Program-made: the position numbers and the translations under genes
Source: Algoriphagus sp. NG3
GTDB taxonomy: Bacteria; Bacteroidota; Bacteroidia; Cytophagales; Cyclobacteriaceae
Length of the DNA stretch: 64,000 nt
Assembly: GCF_034119865.1 (NCBI RefSeq)
Contig: NZ_CP139421.1
Coordinates: 1,736,001-1,800,000, forward strand
Reading direction: 5' to 3'
Shown here: positions 24,110 through 33,285 of the stretch, piece by piece
Numbering within the stretch: position 1 is the stretch's first letter
Layout of the letters: the number at the start of each line of letters is the position of its first letter
Notes under the pieces: generated by a model
What the model was told of the DNA's origin: nothing
The model's database searches: none
What the model saw: the letters and a program-made list of their open reading frames with translations, nothing else

Positions 24110-25777
24110 TTATCCAAAAAGCTTTTCCAAAATCTTATAAGTGATCAGGTAAGTAGGCCTCACTCCTTCCATTCCCAGCGCTCCTGAAGCCAAGGTACTT
24201 CCTGTTTCCAGCGGATTGTCCGAAGCATAATATGCATATAGCACTTTTACATTTGATCTGATAGATCGGCGTATTTTGGAGGCAGACTGAATGGCTTTCT
24301 GATAGTGGGCACCCTCCATCTCCAGCCCTACGGCGTTCCAGGAAGATTCCATAAAGTATGTAAGAATATCCTTATTCTGTAACGATGTGCCCAGAACAGA
24401 AATCATGGTTCCAGAATATACGCCTAAGCCAAATCCTTCAAAGTCACTCATTTTGAGTTCATTCTTGAAAGGATAGTTATCCGCAGTACCTTCAAACACG
24501 TGCGCATTGGGGATCATCAGGTCACCTTTTCCCCCGTAAAGTATCCCTGCTTTTCCCATGATGGAAGTAGAGACCACATCGAGGGGGATGGATTTGTCTT
24601 CTTTATTGTAAGGCTTCAGCAGCTCATCAAAGCATTCGTATGCCTGCTCCCCAAAAGCATAATCCATCACCACGAAAACGGGTCTTTTCTCTTTCTCCTT
24701 TGGCAACTTCACTCCAGGAATCAGCTCATCCTTTTCGAGTAGCGCAGTATCTATAATCTGGGCACCAATGTTCGTCCCCGATTCATCTGGCAGATTGATA
24801 AACCCGTGCTGTGCGGCATATTTTTCTATCGCTGTGCCCTTATTGTTTTTGGCTTTGACAGAAATATCCATAACCACATTTTCCAAGGCTTGGTAATCTT
24901 TCAGATTGAGTAGCTGAAATCCATATACCGTATTGACTACTGAGTGAAGATTGGCTGAGATGATATGTATAGGGCGCTTCAGTAGATCGTTTTCATCCAA
25001 GGCAACTTTTATTCTCCTTGCCCACATTTCTCCATAGACATGATGGCCAATACGTTCTCTAAGTGTAGTGGAGAATGATATCTCACGATCCAGATTTTTG
25101 GTGGCTTCCTCCTGAGCTAATTTGCCCATGTGGTAAACTATAGAAAAAAGGCTGTTGGAGTTGCTGCTCTTTTCAAATTTGTCTACTGCCTGAACAGTTT
25201 CCTCGTAAGTCCTGCCGATAAGATGACTCAAATAAGCACTGGCGGCTTCTTTTTCAAATTCCTCCCCTGCTGCTTCCTTCTGCACGAATTCTTCCAGCAT
25301 TAGCCAATTGGTAGATATTTTGCCTTTGGGATCGGTGCTGTTGTTGTAGATTTTATTGGACTCTATATAGAGAAATGTAAGATGGGTCAAGATATCATAG
25401 ATATCAGAACGTCCCCGGGTCATCTCTACATACATAATATGCTCATCCAGACGATAACAATTCCTCTTACGTTTGGCAGGGACTATTGCTTCTAGTTTGG
25501 AAGTTTCATAGCCTTCACGGCTGATCAGACGGACAAACCGGCACTCTTCTATTCCTCTAGGGAGACGTTCCATGACATAAAGCAGGCCGTCCAACTCGAT
25601 CTTTTCATTATCGGTGACCAGACCGTAAATCTCCGGACTGAGAACGCGCAAGGCATCTATCAGACTTTCTCCCGAAACCCCCATTGGTTTGTAGCTTCCT
25701 CTGGTAAAAAGGTGCCTCATCGTAATGTATAATCGCTCTATGGCGGCCCTTGACTCGTGTGCTCTGGTTCTTTTCAT
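24110..25777 (-). CDS. DUF6909-family protein, possible nucleoside-phosphorylase-like domain
   Basis: The protein has 555 residues counted from the ATG at 25777. A GTG 60 bases upstream would start before the predicted promoter (TACTTTTG at 25798-25805) and is less likely. The N-terminal half is helical with many acidic and basic residues. The C-terminal half has VFVVMDYAFGEQAYE, SIMGKAGILYGGKGDLMIP, GTMISVLGTSLQNKDIL and VGLEMEGAHYQKAI. The LEMEGA stretch resembles the active-site Met-Glu loop of purine nucleoside phosphorylases and AMP nucleosidase. I recognise the whole only as the DUF6909 group; enzymatic function is an inference. Confidence 0.7.
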   Translation of the reverse strand: MKRTRAHESRAAIERLYITMRHLFTRGSYKPMGVSGESLIDALRVLSPEIYGLVTDNEKIELDGLLYVMERLPRGIEECRFVRLISREGYETSKLEAIVPAKRKRNCYRLDEHIMYVEMTRGRSDIYDILTHLTFLYIESNKIYNNSTDPKGKISTNWLMLEEFVQKEAAGEEFEKEAASAYLSHLIGRTYEETVQAVDKFEKSSNSNSLFSIVYHMGKLAQEEATKNLDREISFSTTLRERIGHHVYGEMWARRIKVALDENDLLKRPIHIISANLHSVVNTVYGFQLLNLKDYQALENVVMDISVKAKNNKGTAIEKYAAQHGFINLPDESGTNIGAQIIDTALLEKDELIPGVKLPKEKEKRPVFVVMDYAFGEQAYECFDELLKPYNKEDKSIPLDVVSTSIMGKAGILYGGKGDLMIPNAHVFEGTADNYPFKNELKMSDFEGFGLGVYSGTMISVLGTSLQNKDILTYFMESSWNAVGLEMEGAHYQKAIQSASKIRRSIRSNVKVLYAYYASDNPLETGSTLASGALGMEGVRPTYLITYKILEKLFG

Positions 25778-25797
25778 AGTGCAAATGTTTTGCAGGA

Positions 25798-25805
25798 CAA
25801 AAGTA
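25798..25805 (-). promoter_or_regulatory. -7 element for the DUF6909 gene
   Basis: TACTTTTG on the minus strand matches TAnnTTTG. The -33 element is weak. It supports the ATG at 25777 as the start. Confidence 0.4.
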
Positions 25806-25886
25806 CAGAAATTACCTAAAGTATCCAGAGGACACACACCACAATAATTCTATAACATTCTAGTTATATAACGAAAAGATAATGCC

Positions 25887-26468
25887 TTATTTCTTCAGCT
25901 TTTCCGTAAAGTAGGTCTTTAATTTATCCACTTTAGGTTTCACTACGAACTGGCAATAGGGCTGTGCACCATTTTGATTATAATAATCCTGATGATAATT
26001 TTCTGCAGGATAAAAATTAGTAAACCCGGTTATCTCAGTGACAATCGGATTGTCAAAAACCTTGGAGTCGTTGAGTTGCTTTTTAAGGCTTTTTGCCGAA
26101 CTTTCCTGTTCAGAACTATGGTAAAATATTACAGACCTATATTGCGGGCCTACGTCTGCTCCTTGCCTATTTAAGGTAGTGGGGTCATGAGTCGCCCAAA
26201 AAACCTCCAAAAGCTCTGACAAGCTTATAATTTCTGGGGCGAAATAGACCTGTATAACTTCAGCATGTCCTGTAGTTCCTGAGCAGACTGCATTATAGGT
26301 AGGATTCTCTATAAAACCTCCGGAATATCCCGAAACTACTTTTTCGACTCCGTTCAAACGCTGAAATACTGCTTCTACACACCAAAAACAACCTGCTCCA
26401 AGCGTAATTAATTCCAGTTTTTCCGGAATAGCTACTGGTGTGACTGGCAGGTTAAATTCTTTATCCAT
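25887..26468 (-). CDS. msrA: Peptide-methionine (S)-S-oxide reductase
   Basis: MsrA repairs oxidised methionine in proteins. The catalytic Cys is in GAGCFWCVEAVF near residue 29. Other family signatures are GYSGG, YNAVCSGTTGHAEVIQVYF, HDPTTLNRQGADVGPQYRSVIFY and YHQDYY. The 193 residues are the usual size, and no MsrB domain is fused. The lack of a signal peptide points to the cytosol. Resolving Cys residues are not obvious near the C-terminus. Confidence 0.96.
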   Translation of the reverse strand: MDKEFNLPVTPVAIPEKLELITLGAGCFWCVEAVFQRLNGVEKVVSGYSGGFIENPTYNAVCSGTTGHAEVIQVYFAPEIISLSELLEVFWATHDPTTLNRQGADVGPQYRSVIFYHSSEQESSAKSLKKQLNDSKVFDNPIVTEITGFTNFYPAENYHQDYYNQNGAQPYCQFVVKPKVDKLKTYFTEKLKK

Positions 26469-26504
26469 TTCATTGTTTTTTATATCTACCCAACCGATTA
26501 GATG

Positions 26505-26756
26505 CTACTTAAGTTTGTTTGGGGGTGAAATTTTTAAAGTCTGGAGGCCATCCTCCATCGTGCTAGGGTTACCTGGCGTCACTTCTTCTATTCTTAAAAT
26601 CCCTTCATCGCTTAATATTCTTACTTCTTCATTTATTTCCGGCAAAAAGTGATGCCAATCTTCAGGATACAATTGCTTTACCACCTCAGCTGAGGTGAAT
26701 CTTTTCCCTTTTTTCCGCCTAAGCATTTCTAAGATTGCTGTTCTGAGAACCTCCAT
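26505..26756 (-). CDS. DUF3253-like winged-helix protein
   Basis: The 83 residues read AILEMLRRKKGKRFTSAEVVKQLYPEDWHHFLPEINEEVRILSDEGILRIEEVTPGNPS. This is a winged-helix-like layout close to DUF3253, whose members carry a SEVAR-type helix, a following DW and a conserved glycine before the wing. Function unknown; it might bind DNA. It lies 11 bp downstream of the methyltransferase gene and 36 bp before msrA, so the three may share a transcript. Confidence 0.65.
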   Translation of the reverse strand: MEVLRTAILEMLRRKKGKRFTSAEVVKQLYPEDWHHFLPEINEEVRILSDEGILRIEEVTPGNPSTMEDGLQTLKISPPNKLK

Positions 26757-26767
26757 ATATCCACTCC

Positions 26768-27310
26768 TTACCTGCAGACCATCACGAAGGCAGGAGGAAG
26801 GTTTTTCAGGGTGAAGCTGGTATTTACATCATTAAAATACTTTTTGAATAAATTTCTCAGCATAAAAGAATAGCATATCTGAATAAAGAAACCGTTGTGG
26901 GTCAATGCAGACTTGCTTTGGATGAGTATCTGATCTTTCACCTCTTGCGCAATAAAGCTAAACGGAAGACTGGATAGGACGTAATCCACTTTTCTTCCAT
27001 CTAAGTAATTGGCTATATTTTCAGCGGAATCATTAATGATCCTGACATTTTCCTGGGGAAAGAGATCTTCCATGGTATCGCAGAATGATTTGCTTATTTC
27101 AAATACCAGAAGCTCAGCATCAGGGTCTAATCTCTCCACTATGCCCTGGGTAATGCTTCCATCCCCACCTCCTAGTTCCACAACTAACTTTGCTCCTTTA
27201 AAATCTGCATGTGACAACATTTTATTTACTAGAGCTTTAGAACTGAAAGTCAATGCCCCTGTGGTGCTCAAGTTAGAATACAACTCCAACAACAAATCTG
27301 ATTTACCCAT
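26768..27310 (-). CDS. SAM-dependent methyltransferase, phospholipid N-methyltransferase-like
   Basis: The protein has 180 residues in a class I methyltransferase fold. Motif I is VVELGGGDGSITQGI (about 43-57), an acidic residue ends strand 2 (LLVFEIS), and SSLPFSF is the motif IV equivalent. The opening TGALTFSSKALVNKML and the SLPF and FFIQICYSF stretches resemble bacterial phospholipid N-methyltransferases of the PmtA type; rRNA adenine dimethylases are a weaker match. Lipid or small-molecule methylation is the best guess. It is divergent from the LtaS-like gene, 80 bp apart. Confidence 0.7.
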   Translation of the reverse strand: MGKSDLLLELYSNLSTTGALTFSSKALVNKMLSHADFKGAKLVVELGGGDGSITQGIVERLDPDAELLVFEISKSFCDTMEDLFPQENVRIINDSAENIANYLDGRKVDYVLSSLPFSFIAQEVKDQILIQSKSALTHNGFFIQICYSFMLRNLFKKYFNDVNTSFTLKNLPPAFVMVCR

Positions 27311-27329
27311 ATATTATTTAAATCTATAC

Positions 27330-27359
27330 TTGAAGATACCTGATTTTACACTATCTTTT
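27330..27359 (+). promoter_or_regulatory. Possible promoter of the LtaS-like gene
   Basis: TTG at 27330-27332 and TATCTTTT at 27352-27359 are 19 nt apart; the last base differs from the TAnnTTTG form. The ATG is 31 bp downstream. Confidence 0.35.
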
Positions 27360-27390
27360 CAGTCTTCACCGAAAAAGTTAACGCATAAAT

Positions 27391-29397
27391 ATGGCCCAAA
27401 AGGCTGAAATCCGATCCAATCTCCCAGTAAAGATTCAAACTACTCTGAACAACTTTTGGAGTATGTCCCTGATCTTCTCATTTTTGATGATTTTACTGAG
27501 GCTAACCGAATTGATTTTGATCTTCCGGACGCAGGTGATCCAGTTGAGTATCAAAGATGTGATACTCTTCAGTCTTTTTGAGGATCTAAACTGGGTTCTG
27601 TATTTCCTAGGCTTACTATTTATATTTCATATCATCAACAGCCTATTGTCACTGGGGTTGGCCAAACGCTTCACCCAAATCTGGCTAGTCCTAGCACTTT
27701 TGATACACATTACACTTATCTTCTATTTCCTCAAAACACTTCAGCCTCTGGGCAAAGATCTATTTGGGTATAGCTTAAAGGATATAATCCTTACAGTACA
27801 ATCTTCCGGTCAGCTGAATTTAATTTCCGTCATTACAGGTGTAGTGATTTGTACAGCTGTATTCCTATTGTTCAATCTGGCAAATAAATACCTGGCATTT
27901 GGGCTGAAGACCACATTGGTTCTCAGCATTGCCATGTATTGGTTTTTGATACTTGTGTATTTTATTCCCTTAAAAGATCCTGATCACTTAAATGAAGCTA
28001 AAGCAAATATCCAGCTAAACAAATCAAAACACCTATCAGAGCAGGCATTTGACTTCCTGATGTATAAAAATGAGTATTATTTTGATTTTTATCTGAGAGA
28101 GGTGAAAGATGGACTCTTTGTAAAAAAGGAATACACTGATCCATCCTACCCTTTTTTATATTCCGCTGATTATCCTGATGTACTCAGTCCTTATTTTGAT
28201 AGTCTATCATCACCGCCAGATATAGTTTTTGTACTGATAGAAAGCCTAGGGAAAGCCTATTCAGGCAAGGACGCTTACTTGGGCAGCTTCACTCCTTTTC
28301 TTGACTCTCTGGAGCAACACAGTCTTGTATGGACAAATGGCCTCTCATCCACAGGGAGGACATTCGGATTGCTGTCAGGGATATTTGCAGGGCTACCTTA
28401 TGGAGAAAGAGGTTTTTTGGAGCTTTATGATGATTTTCCCCACCACAACAGTCTCATTAGTGTGTTGAATACCAATGGTTATACATCTAGTTTCTTTATA
28501 GGTTCAGATATCAATTTTGATCATGAGAGGGAGTTCTTGGAATATGCCGGTGTGGATCATTTGACGGACATCCGAGGTTTTGAATCAAAGTATAAAAAAA
28601 TACCATCTTTTTCTAATGGTTTCAGTTGGGGCTATGGTGACAAGGAGCTGTTTGCGCAAGGGCTCTCTTTATTTCCCAGAAGAGATGGGAAACCACAGTT
28701 GGGTATCTTTCAAACCATCACATCCCACGATCCATATGTGGTTCCTGAGCCTGAAGCTTATTCACAGAAGTTTGAGCATCACTTGGAAAACTATCTTCAT
28801 CTATCTGAGACTGAAAAAAAAGACTATAGACCCTATAAAAACATATACCAGACAATTCTGTATGCTGATGATGCTATAAGGGATTTTGTCACTTCTTACA
28901 GTGCGAAACCTGAGTTCGCCAATACCATCTTTGTGTTTACAGGAGATCACCGCCTACCGGAAATACCTATGGCTTCCCGCTTGGATAGGTTTCATGTGCC
29001 TTTGATTATCTATTCGCCCCTGATCAGCAGGCCTGCCTACTTCAAGGGGTTGGTAAGCCATTTTGAAGTGACTCCTTCACTTCTGGCGATGATGCAGGCG
29101 CAGGTTGGTGTAGAGATACCAGATGAGAAAATATGGATGGGACAAACCCTGGATACTTCGCGTGTTTTTCAGTCAAATATCGTGATGCCACTCATGCGCA
29201 ATAAAAGTCAGTTGATTGAATTCCTAAATGGAGAATACTTCCTTTCGGATGACCAGTTATTTATCATTACTGACGGCATGAATATAGATCCCATTGAGGA
29301 TCAGAACCTCAGGAATAAAATGACTGGGGAATTTGAAGATTTCAAGAACAAAAACAATTACATTATCCAGACAAGAAAATTAATGCCAGGGACTTAA
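27391..29397 (+). CDS. LTA-synthase-like sulfatase-fold transferase, membrane-anchored
   Basis: The 668 residues have about five transmembrane helices in the first 200, then an exported alkaline-phosphatase/sulfatase-fold domain. DIVFVLIESLGKAYSGKDAYLGSFTPFLDSL (about 272) gives the metal-binding Glu. The nucleophile is probably Thr in SSTGRTFGLLSG (about 320). FTGDHRLPEIP (about 520) supplies the Asp/His metal ligands. Members transfer phosphoglycerol or phosphoethanolamine onto polymers or glycans. It ends 4 bp inside the convergent end of the exopolysaccharide-type operon. A decorating role for that polymer is an attractive inference. Confidence 0.85.
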   Translation: MAQKAEIRSNLPVKIQTTLNNFWSMSLIFSFLMILLRLTELILIFRTQVIQLSIKDVILFSLFEDLNWVLYFLGLLFIFHIINSLLSLGLAKRFTQIWLVLALLIHITLIFYFLKTLQPLGKDLFGYSLKDIILTVQSSGQLNLISVITGVVICTAVFLLFNLANKYLAFGLKTTLVLSIAMYWFLILVYFIPLKDPDHLNEAKANIQLNKSKHLSEQAFDFLMYKNEYYFDFYLREVKDGLFVKKEYTDPSYPFLYSADYPDVLSPYFDSLSSPPDIVFVLIESLGKAYSGKDAYLGSFTPFLDSLEQHSLVWTNGLSSTGRTFGLLSGIFAGLPYGERGFLELYDDFPHHNSLISVLNTNGYTSSFFIGSDINFDHEREFLEYAGVDHLTDIRGFESKYKKIPSFSNGFSWGYGDKELFAQGLSLFPRRDGKPQLGIFQTITSHDPYVVPEPEAYSQKFEHHLENYLHLSETEKKDYRPYKNIYQTILYADDAIRDFVTSYSAKPEFANTIFVFTGDHRLPEIPMASRLDRFHVPLIIYSPLISRPAYFKGLVSHFEVTPSLLAMMQAQVGVEIPDEKIWMGQTLDTSRVFQSNIVMPLMRNKSQLIEFLNGEYFLSDDQLFIITDGMNIDPIEDQNLRNKMTGEFEDFKNKNNYIIQTRKLMPGT

Positions 29398-30590
29398 TTT
29401 GACAAATCCTGTTTGTTCTCATATGACCTATCCAGGATCTGAGAAAGCAAGGGATAAAAGTAGTTCCAGTAAAAACTCTTTCTATCCGTATAGTCAGTAA
29501 TCAGATGTAGTCCCCGCCATAAAGCCGGCAACCCTTGGAAACGGGAAGAACCTAAGGAATATCGCATATCAGAAAAATCCCCTGCCAGGTAGTAGTATTG
29601 CCCTTCTCCAATATCTTTGACGACTGCAGCAGGGAAGAACCGAGGTAACCCCATTTCCCTGAGCTTCTCCTTTCCCAGCTCAGAAGGATCTATATCGTAA
29701 TAGGAAATCACCTGATAATCACGCTGAATGAGCACTATGTCAAACCAATCCGGATAAGGCACCACTTCAGGAAGTTTAAACCCATGTTTATTGATTTTTT
29801 GGGTGCGTATTTTGGGAATACCACCATAGTAATCCCTGTTATTTGAGAATGCGTCCACCCTGCCGTCTTCATGGACAAATACTATCCCAGGCCCTGAAGG
29901 CATCCAGGTACTGTCATGCTGATCTAGATATTGGCTGATAAACCAATTAGGAATATCATTATTGATGGTAGTGTCCATTTCATCAAAGTACCTGGCGATC
30001 CACCCTGTCCACTTTATCCCCATCAAATTTTCAAATTCTGCTCTGATCCCAACAGATGTAGGAGAAGCCATGGTATTGAATTCCGCAATGATAGTTTTAT
30101 GAAGACTTGCGGCCTCGCGTAGTAAACTGATGTCTCCCTTGTTCAATCCCCCATAAATTTTCTTAGATCTCTCCTCTGAATCGATTTCTTTAAAGTCATC
30201 CTCAAATACGCCATAGGTATCTGCAAAATACAATACATCTAAGTCGGCAGCCTTTTGTGCGATTTCAATTTCGGATAGATCCCGGAGGTCTTTAGAAGTA
30301 CCATAGTTGGATGTTTCATCAGGAAAAAAACCATAATAGTCCTTCCCGACATCATAGAAGTCACTTTTTTGGTGCTGAAATTTCAGATACTCGAGTGCCC
30401 AGAATATTCCATGATGTTCCTGATAGCTTTTTGTGGGAACAGTCTTGTCCACTACCACTATTTCGAGATGTCTGTTGGGAAAAAGAAGCCAAATCAAAAA
30501 GCTGATCAATGGGATACAAATGATAAATATAGCAAGCGGCAATAAGCGGCTTGTGTATATTCGGAACTCCTGTGTGAATATTTCTTTCAT
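29394..30590 (-). CDS. Unknown anchored protein at the end of the polysaccharide operon
   Basis: The 398 residues have one N-terminal transmembrane helix (LLPLAIFIICIPLISFLIWLLF, about 16-37); the remainder should be periplasmic. Phrases include DLDVLYFADTYGVFEDDF, IIAEFNTMASPTSVGIRAEFENLMGIKWTGWI and YYYLAGDFSDMRYSLGSSRFQGLPALWRG. The layout suggests a Rossmann- or GATase-like domain, but I know no family for it and see no certain active site. It begins right after the YaiO-type gene, with its ATG at 30590 where that gene ends. It is the last gene of a five-gene operon. Confidence 0.65.
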   Translation of the reverse strand: MKEIFTQEFRIYTSRLLPLAIFIICIPLISFLIWLLFPNRHLEIVVVDKTVPTKSYQEHHGIFWALEYLKFQHQKSDFYDVGKDYYGFFPDETSNYGTSKDLRDLSEIEIAQKAADLDVLYFADTYGVFEDDFKEIDSEERSKKIYGGLNKGDISLLREAASLHKTIIAEFNTMASPTSVGIRAEFENLMGIKWTGWIARYFDEMDTTINNDIPNWFISQYLDQHDSTWMPSGPGIVFVHEDGRVDAFSNNRDYYGGIPKIRTQKINKHGFKLPEVVPYPDWFDIVLIQRDYQVISYYDIDPSELGKEKLREMGLPRFFPAAVVKDIGEGQYYYLAGDFSDMRYSLGSSRFQGLPALWRGLHLITDYTDRKSFYWNYFYPLLSQILDRSYENKQDLSN

Positions 30591-31819
30591 TAAAATCTAT
30601 ATTCAACCCCCAAGGAAAGATTAAGATTATCCCGATATCTATCAGGGCCTAGTTCATCACGACTGTACCCTGCAAAGCCATAAATCATAAAACGCTGGGT
30701 GACTAGCTGTTGGTATCCGGCTCTAGCTCGATATGAATTAAGCAACTGGGTAGGATCCCGGGTTTCCTCGTCCGGTGATACGCCCGTGCTCAACTGTAAG
30801 GAAAAGAAATCCTCTCCTGTCTTGAAATAATATCTAGCCTGCAAATTCGCTGAAGTACCGATACTGTTACCTGTGCCGGGAATCAGGTTTCCCCGGAGGT
30901 TCAACCACCAGTTGCCCACATACTTTCCTAGAGAGGCAGTATAAATATGGGTGGGATCCGAAAATTTGAGATACCTATACCCTGCTTCGACTTCCCATGC
31001 TTTAGGTAAATTATAAAAGGCAGAGACCCCTAGTCGGAAGTTGGGGAAAAAGCTGGCTGATGAGCCTCCTACGTTCAGGTAAGCATAGGCCTTTTCTCCT
31101 AAGGAAGGGTAGGCATCCAGCTCGAAAAGAGTTCCATTATCATCAAATCGGGACGATTGGGTCACCCTTCCTATCAGGGTTCCGGTCAGATTAGTCCGGG
31201 TTCTGCCATAAATAGAAATAGTATTCCATGGGGATATATCTCCCAGAAATGAATCATAATCATACGTGGCACCTACTGCATTGTTACTTTTGAGGCGGCG
31301 CAAAGTCTGCATATAATCCAGTAGATCTTCATTCTTATATTTCTTTTCAAAAAGTTCTTCAGCTATTTCATAGGCTGCATTGTATTCTTCTTTGTAATAC
31401 AGTAATCTGGATTCTTTATATCTGAGCAAATCAGGAAGTGGGGAGCCTAGGTTTTCTTTTGCTTTAGCCAAAACTTCATCTGCCTTATCGTATTGGTCAG
31501 CCCAGGATAAATTATCCAAATAGGCGGCATACCCGTCTTCATAGCCAGGGGAAGCTATAATGGCACGCTCCAGATAAATAGAGGCGGAATCATTTTTGCC
31601 TTCCCAGGCATAACTCCGCCCTACTAGGATCAAAATATCAGCGTAATCGGGGTATTTTGAAAGTGCCCGAAACGCGATTTTTCTGCCTTCAGCATATTTT
31701 CCATCGAGAATCAGCGTTCTGGCATCCAGCAATAATTCATCCGGATCAAAGGAATCCTGAGCTTTGATGTCAAGAGAAAAAGCCAAACTAGTAATGAGTA
31801 GGATGAGGGCTTTTTTCAT
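30590..31819 (-). CDS. TPR-containing YaiO-family outer membrane beta-barrel protein
   Basis: The 409 residues have a signal peptide (KKALILLITSLAFSLDIKAQ). Tetratricopeptide-like helices follow to about 195 (ALSKYPDYADILILVGRSYAWEGKNDSASIYLERAI). The C-terminal barrel is of YaiO type, with alternating aromatic strands and ending in NLSLGVEYRF, a typical outer-membrane C-terminal Phe. YaiO/PgaA-like proteins export exopolysaccharide across the outer membrane, with the TPR part on the periplasmic side. It is 3 bp downstream of the glycosyltransferase gene. Confidence 0.85.
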   Translation of the reverse strand: MKKALILLITSLAFSLDIKAQDSFDPDELLLDARTLILDGKYAEGRKIAFRALSKYPDYADILILVGRSYAWEGKNDSASIYLERAIIASPGYEDGYAAYLDNLSWADQYDKADEVLAKAKENLGSPLPDLLRYKESRLLYYKEEYNAAYEIAEELFEKKYKNEDLLDYMQTLRRLKSNNAVGATYDYDSFLGDISPWNTISIYGRTRTNLTGTLIGRVTQSSRFDDNGTLFELDAYPSLGEKAYAYLNVGGSSASFFPNFRLGVSAFYNLPKAWEVEAGYRYLKFSDPTHIYTASLGKYVGNWWLNLRGNLIPGTGNSIGTSANLQARYYFKTGEDFFSLQLSTGVSPDEETRDPTQLLNSYRARAGYQQLVTQRFMIYGFAGYSRDELGPDRYRDNLNLSLGVEYRF

Positions 31820-31821
31820 AA

Positions 31822-33285
31822 TCAGGGGTTTAAATCAGTGGGCTCAATGCTTTTTTTATCTTCAGATTTCTTAAAACCAGTACGGATCATCTGGCCCCAT
31901 CCACCTTTGCCTTTAATAAAATCCCAGTGTCCACCTAGTCCCCAATAAACAATCTTAGGATGGATAAACAGTGGTTCTAGAAGTATAGTGAGGATGAGTT
32001 TGTTCAGATCCTTCCTGTCCTTGTAATTGTTATAGGATATCTGTTCATATAGAATGCTAAAAGAAGAAACCAAAAGTGAAAGCAAATAAAGTACAATAAA
32101 CAACGCAATAAAATAGAACGCAGAGAAGTCACCTATGATGATGAGAATCAAGGTGTATATCAGTCCCATAAGTTCCAGGACAGGTGCCATTTTCTCAAAG
32201 ACATTCCAGTAGGGATATGACAGCATCCCCATGATGTTGTAGTTTGGATTGAAGCGAATGACCCGGTGTAGCTGGAGGGTTTCTATAGTTCCCCGGATCC
32301 ATCGGTTACGTTGTCGGGATAGTATTTCCTCGTTTTCCGGTACTTCTGTCCAGCATAGGGGGTCAGGCACAAATCCAACTTTATATGGGATATTGCGCTC
32401 TTCCATGTATCGCCGCATACGGACCACCAGCTCCATGTCCTCTCCTACTGTCTTGGGAAAATACCCTCCTACTTCTATTACCAATTCCCTATTGAAAAAC
32501 CCAAACGCACCTGAAATCAACATTAGCCCATTCACCCGAGTCCAAGCCATCCTACCCATCAAAAATGCCCTACAGTATTCGATCACCTGAAACCTTCCTA
32601 GCAGTGTAGTAGGAACTCTATACTTGGTCACCGTACCATCCTGAACATCACAGTTGTTGGCAATTCCTATTACTCCTCCTACCGCTATTACTTTCCTGTT
32701 GGTCTCCTCCATAAAAGGCCTGACCATCCTGGTCAGTGACTCATGGGATAGTATGCAGTCCACATCAATACATGCAAGTAGTTCTTTTGAGGAGACATTG
32801 ATGCCTGCATTGAGCGCATCTGCCTTGCCCCCATTCTCTTTGTCAATAACGATCAGCCTACTGTACGAACGGTTTTTTGATTTATAGATGCCCCGAACAG
32901 GGTTTGCTGCTATTTCCTGATGATAGGCGAAATCCGTGACTTCCAATTCAAAAGCAGAAATCAATTTCGCAAGTGTGTCATCCTTTGAGCCGTCATTGAT
33001 GATGATTACTTCAAATTTCCCATAGTGAAGAGAAAGCAAGCTCTTGACATTCTGCACAATAGTCTGTCCCTCATTATATGCCGGAGCCAAAATAGAAACG
33101 CCTGGTGCCATAGGCGAGGTAATAATATCCTCATAATCTGAAAATCTATTTCTTCTTCTATGGTCGCGCATCTCCAATGCGCTGAGGATCATAAGAAATA
33201 AATAAACCAAGATCACCGAAAAACTGAGGATTAAAAAAATTATCCCCAATACCTCCATAATAAGATAAAATAAGAAACTATACAT
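31822..33285 (-). CDS. Processive family-2 glycosyltransferase (polysaccharide synthase)
   Basis: The 487-residue integral membrane synthase has one N-terminal helix (EVLGIIFLILSFSVILVYLFLMIL), a GT-A domain and about three C-terminal helices. The motifs of processive beta-glycan synthases are present: VSILAPAYNEG, INDGSKDD, ACIDVDC as the DxD, GEDMELVVRM, and QRNRW as the QxxRW. This is the layout of PgaC, BcsA and hyaluronan synthases. An ATG at 33285 overlaps the HEAT gene by 8 bp; the ATG at 33258 is a possible alternative. The sugar polymer is not predictable. Confidence 0.9.
   Translation of the reverse strand: MYSFLFYLIMEVLGIIFLILSFSVILVYLFLMILSALEMRDHRRRNRFSDYEDIITSPMAPGVSILAPAYNEGQTIVQNVKSLLSLHYGKFEVIIINDGSKDDTLAKLISAFELEVTDFAYHQEIAANPVRGIYKSKNRSYSRLIVIDKENGGKADALNAGINVSSKELLACIDVDCILSHESLTRMVRPFMEETNRKVIAVGGVIGIANNCDVQDGTVTKYRVPTTLLGRFQVIEYCRAFLMGRMAWTRVNGLMLISGAFGFFNRELVIEVGGYFPKTVGEDMELVVRMRRYMEERNIPYKVGFVPDPLCWTEVPENEEILSRQRNRWIRGTIETLQLHRVIRFNPNYNIMGMLSYPYWNVFEKMAPVLELMGLIYTLILIIIGDFSAFYFIALFIVLYLLSLLVSSFSILYEQISYNNYKDRKDLNKLILTILLEPLFIHPKIVYWGLGGHWDFIKGKGGWGQMIRTGFKKSEDKKSIEPTDLNP

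Noticed and set aside
23978..24187. Possible small membrane peptide with a TTG start
   Set aside because: It runs through the DUF6909 terminator and into that gene's 3' end; no ribosome site or promoter supports it.
25778..25837. Upstream GTG start extending the DUF6909 protein by 20 residues
   Set aside because: A -7 element at 25798-25805 lies inside the extension, and the ATG at 25777 is better placed.
26768..27310. Methyltransferase as the missing ArsM
   Set aside because: It lacks the conserved Cys residues of arsenite methyltransferases, reads like a phospholipid N-methyltransferase, and is 20 kb away from arsS.
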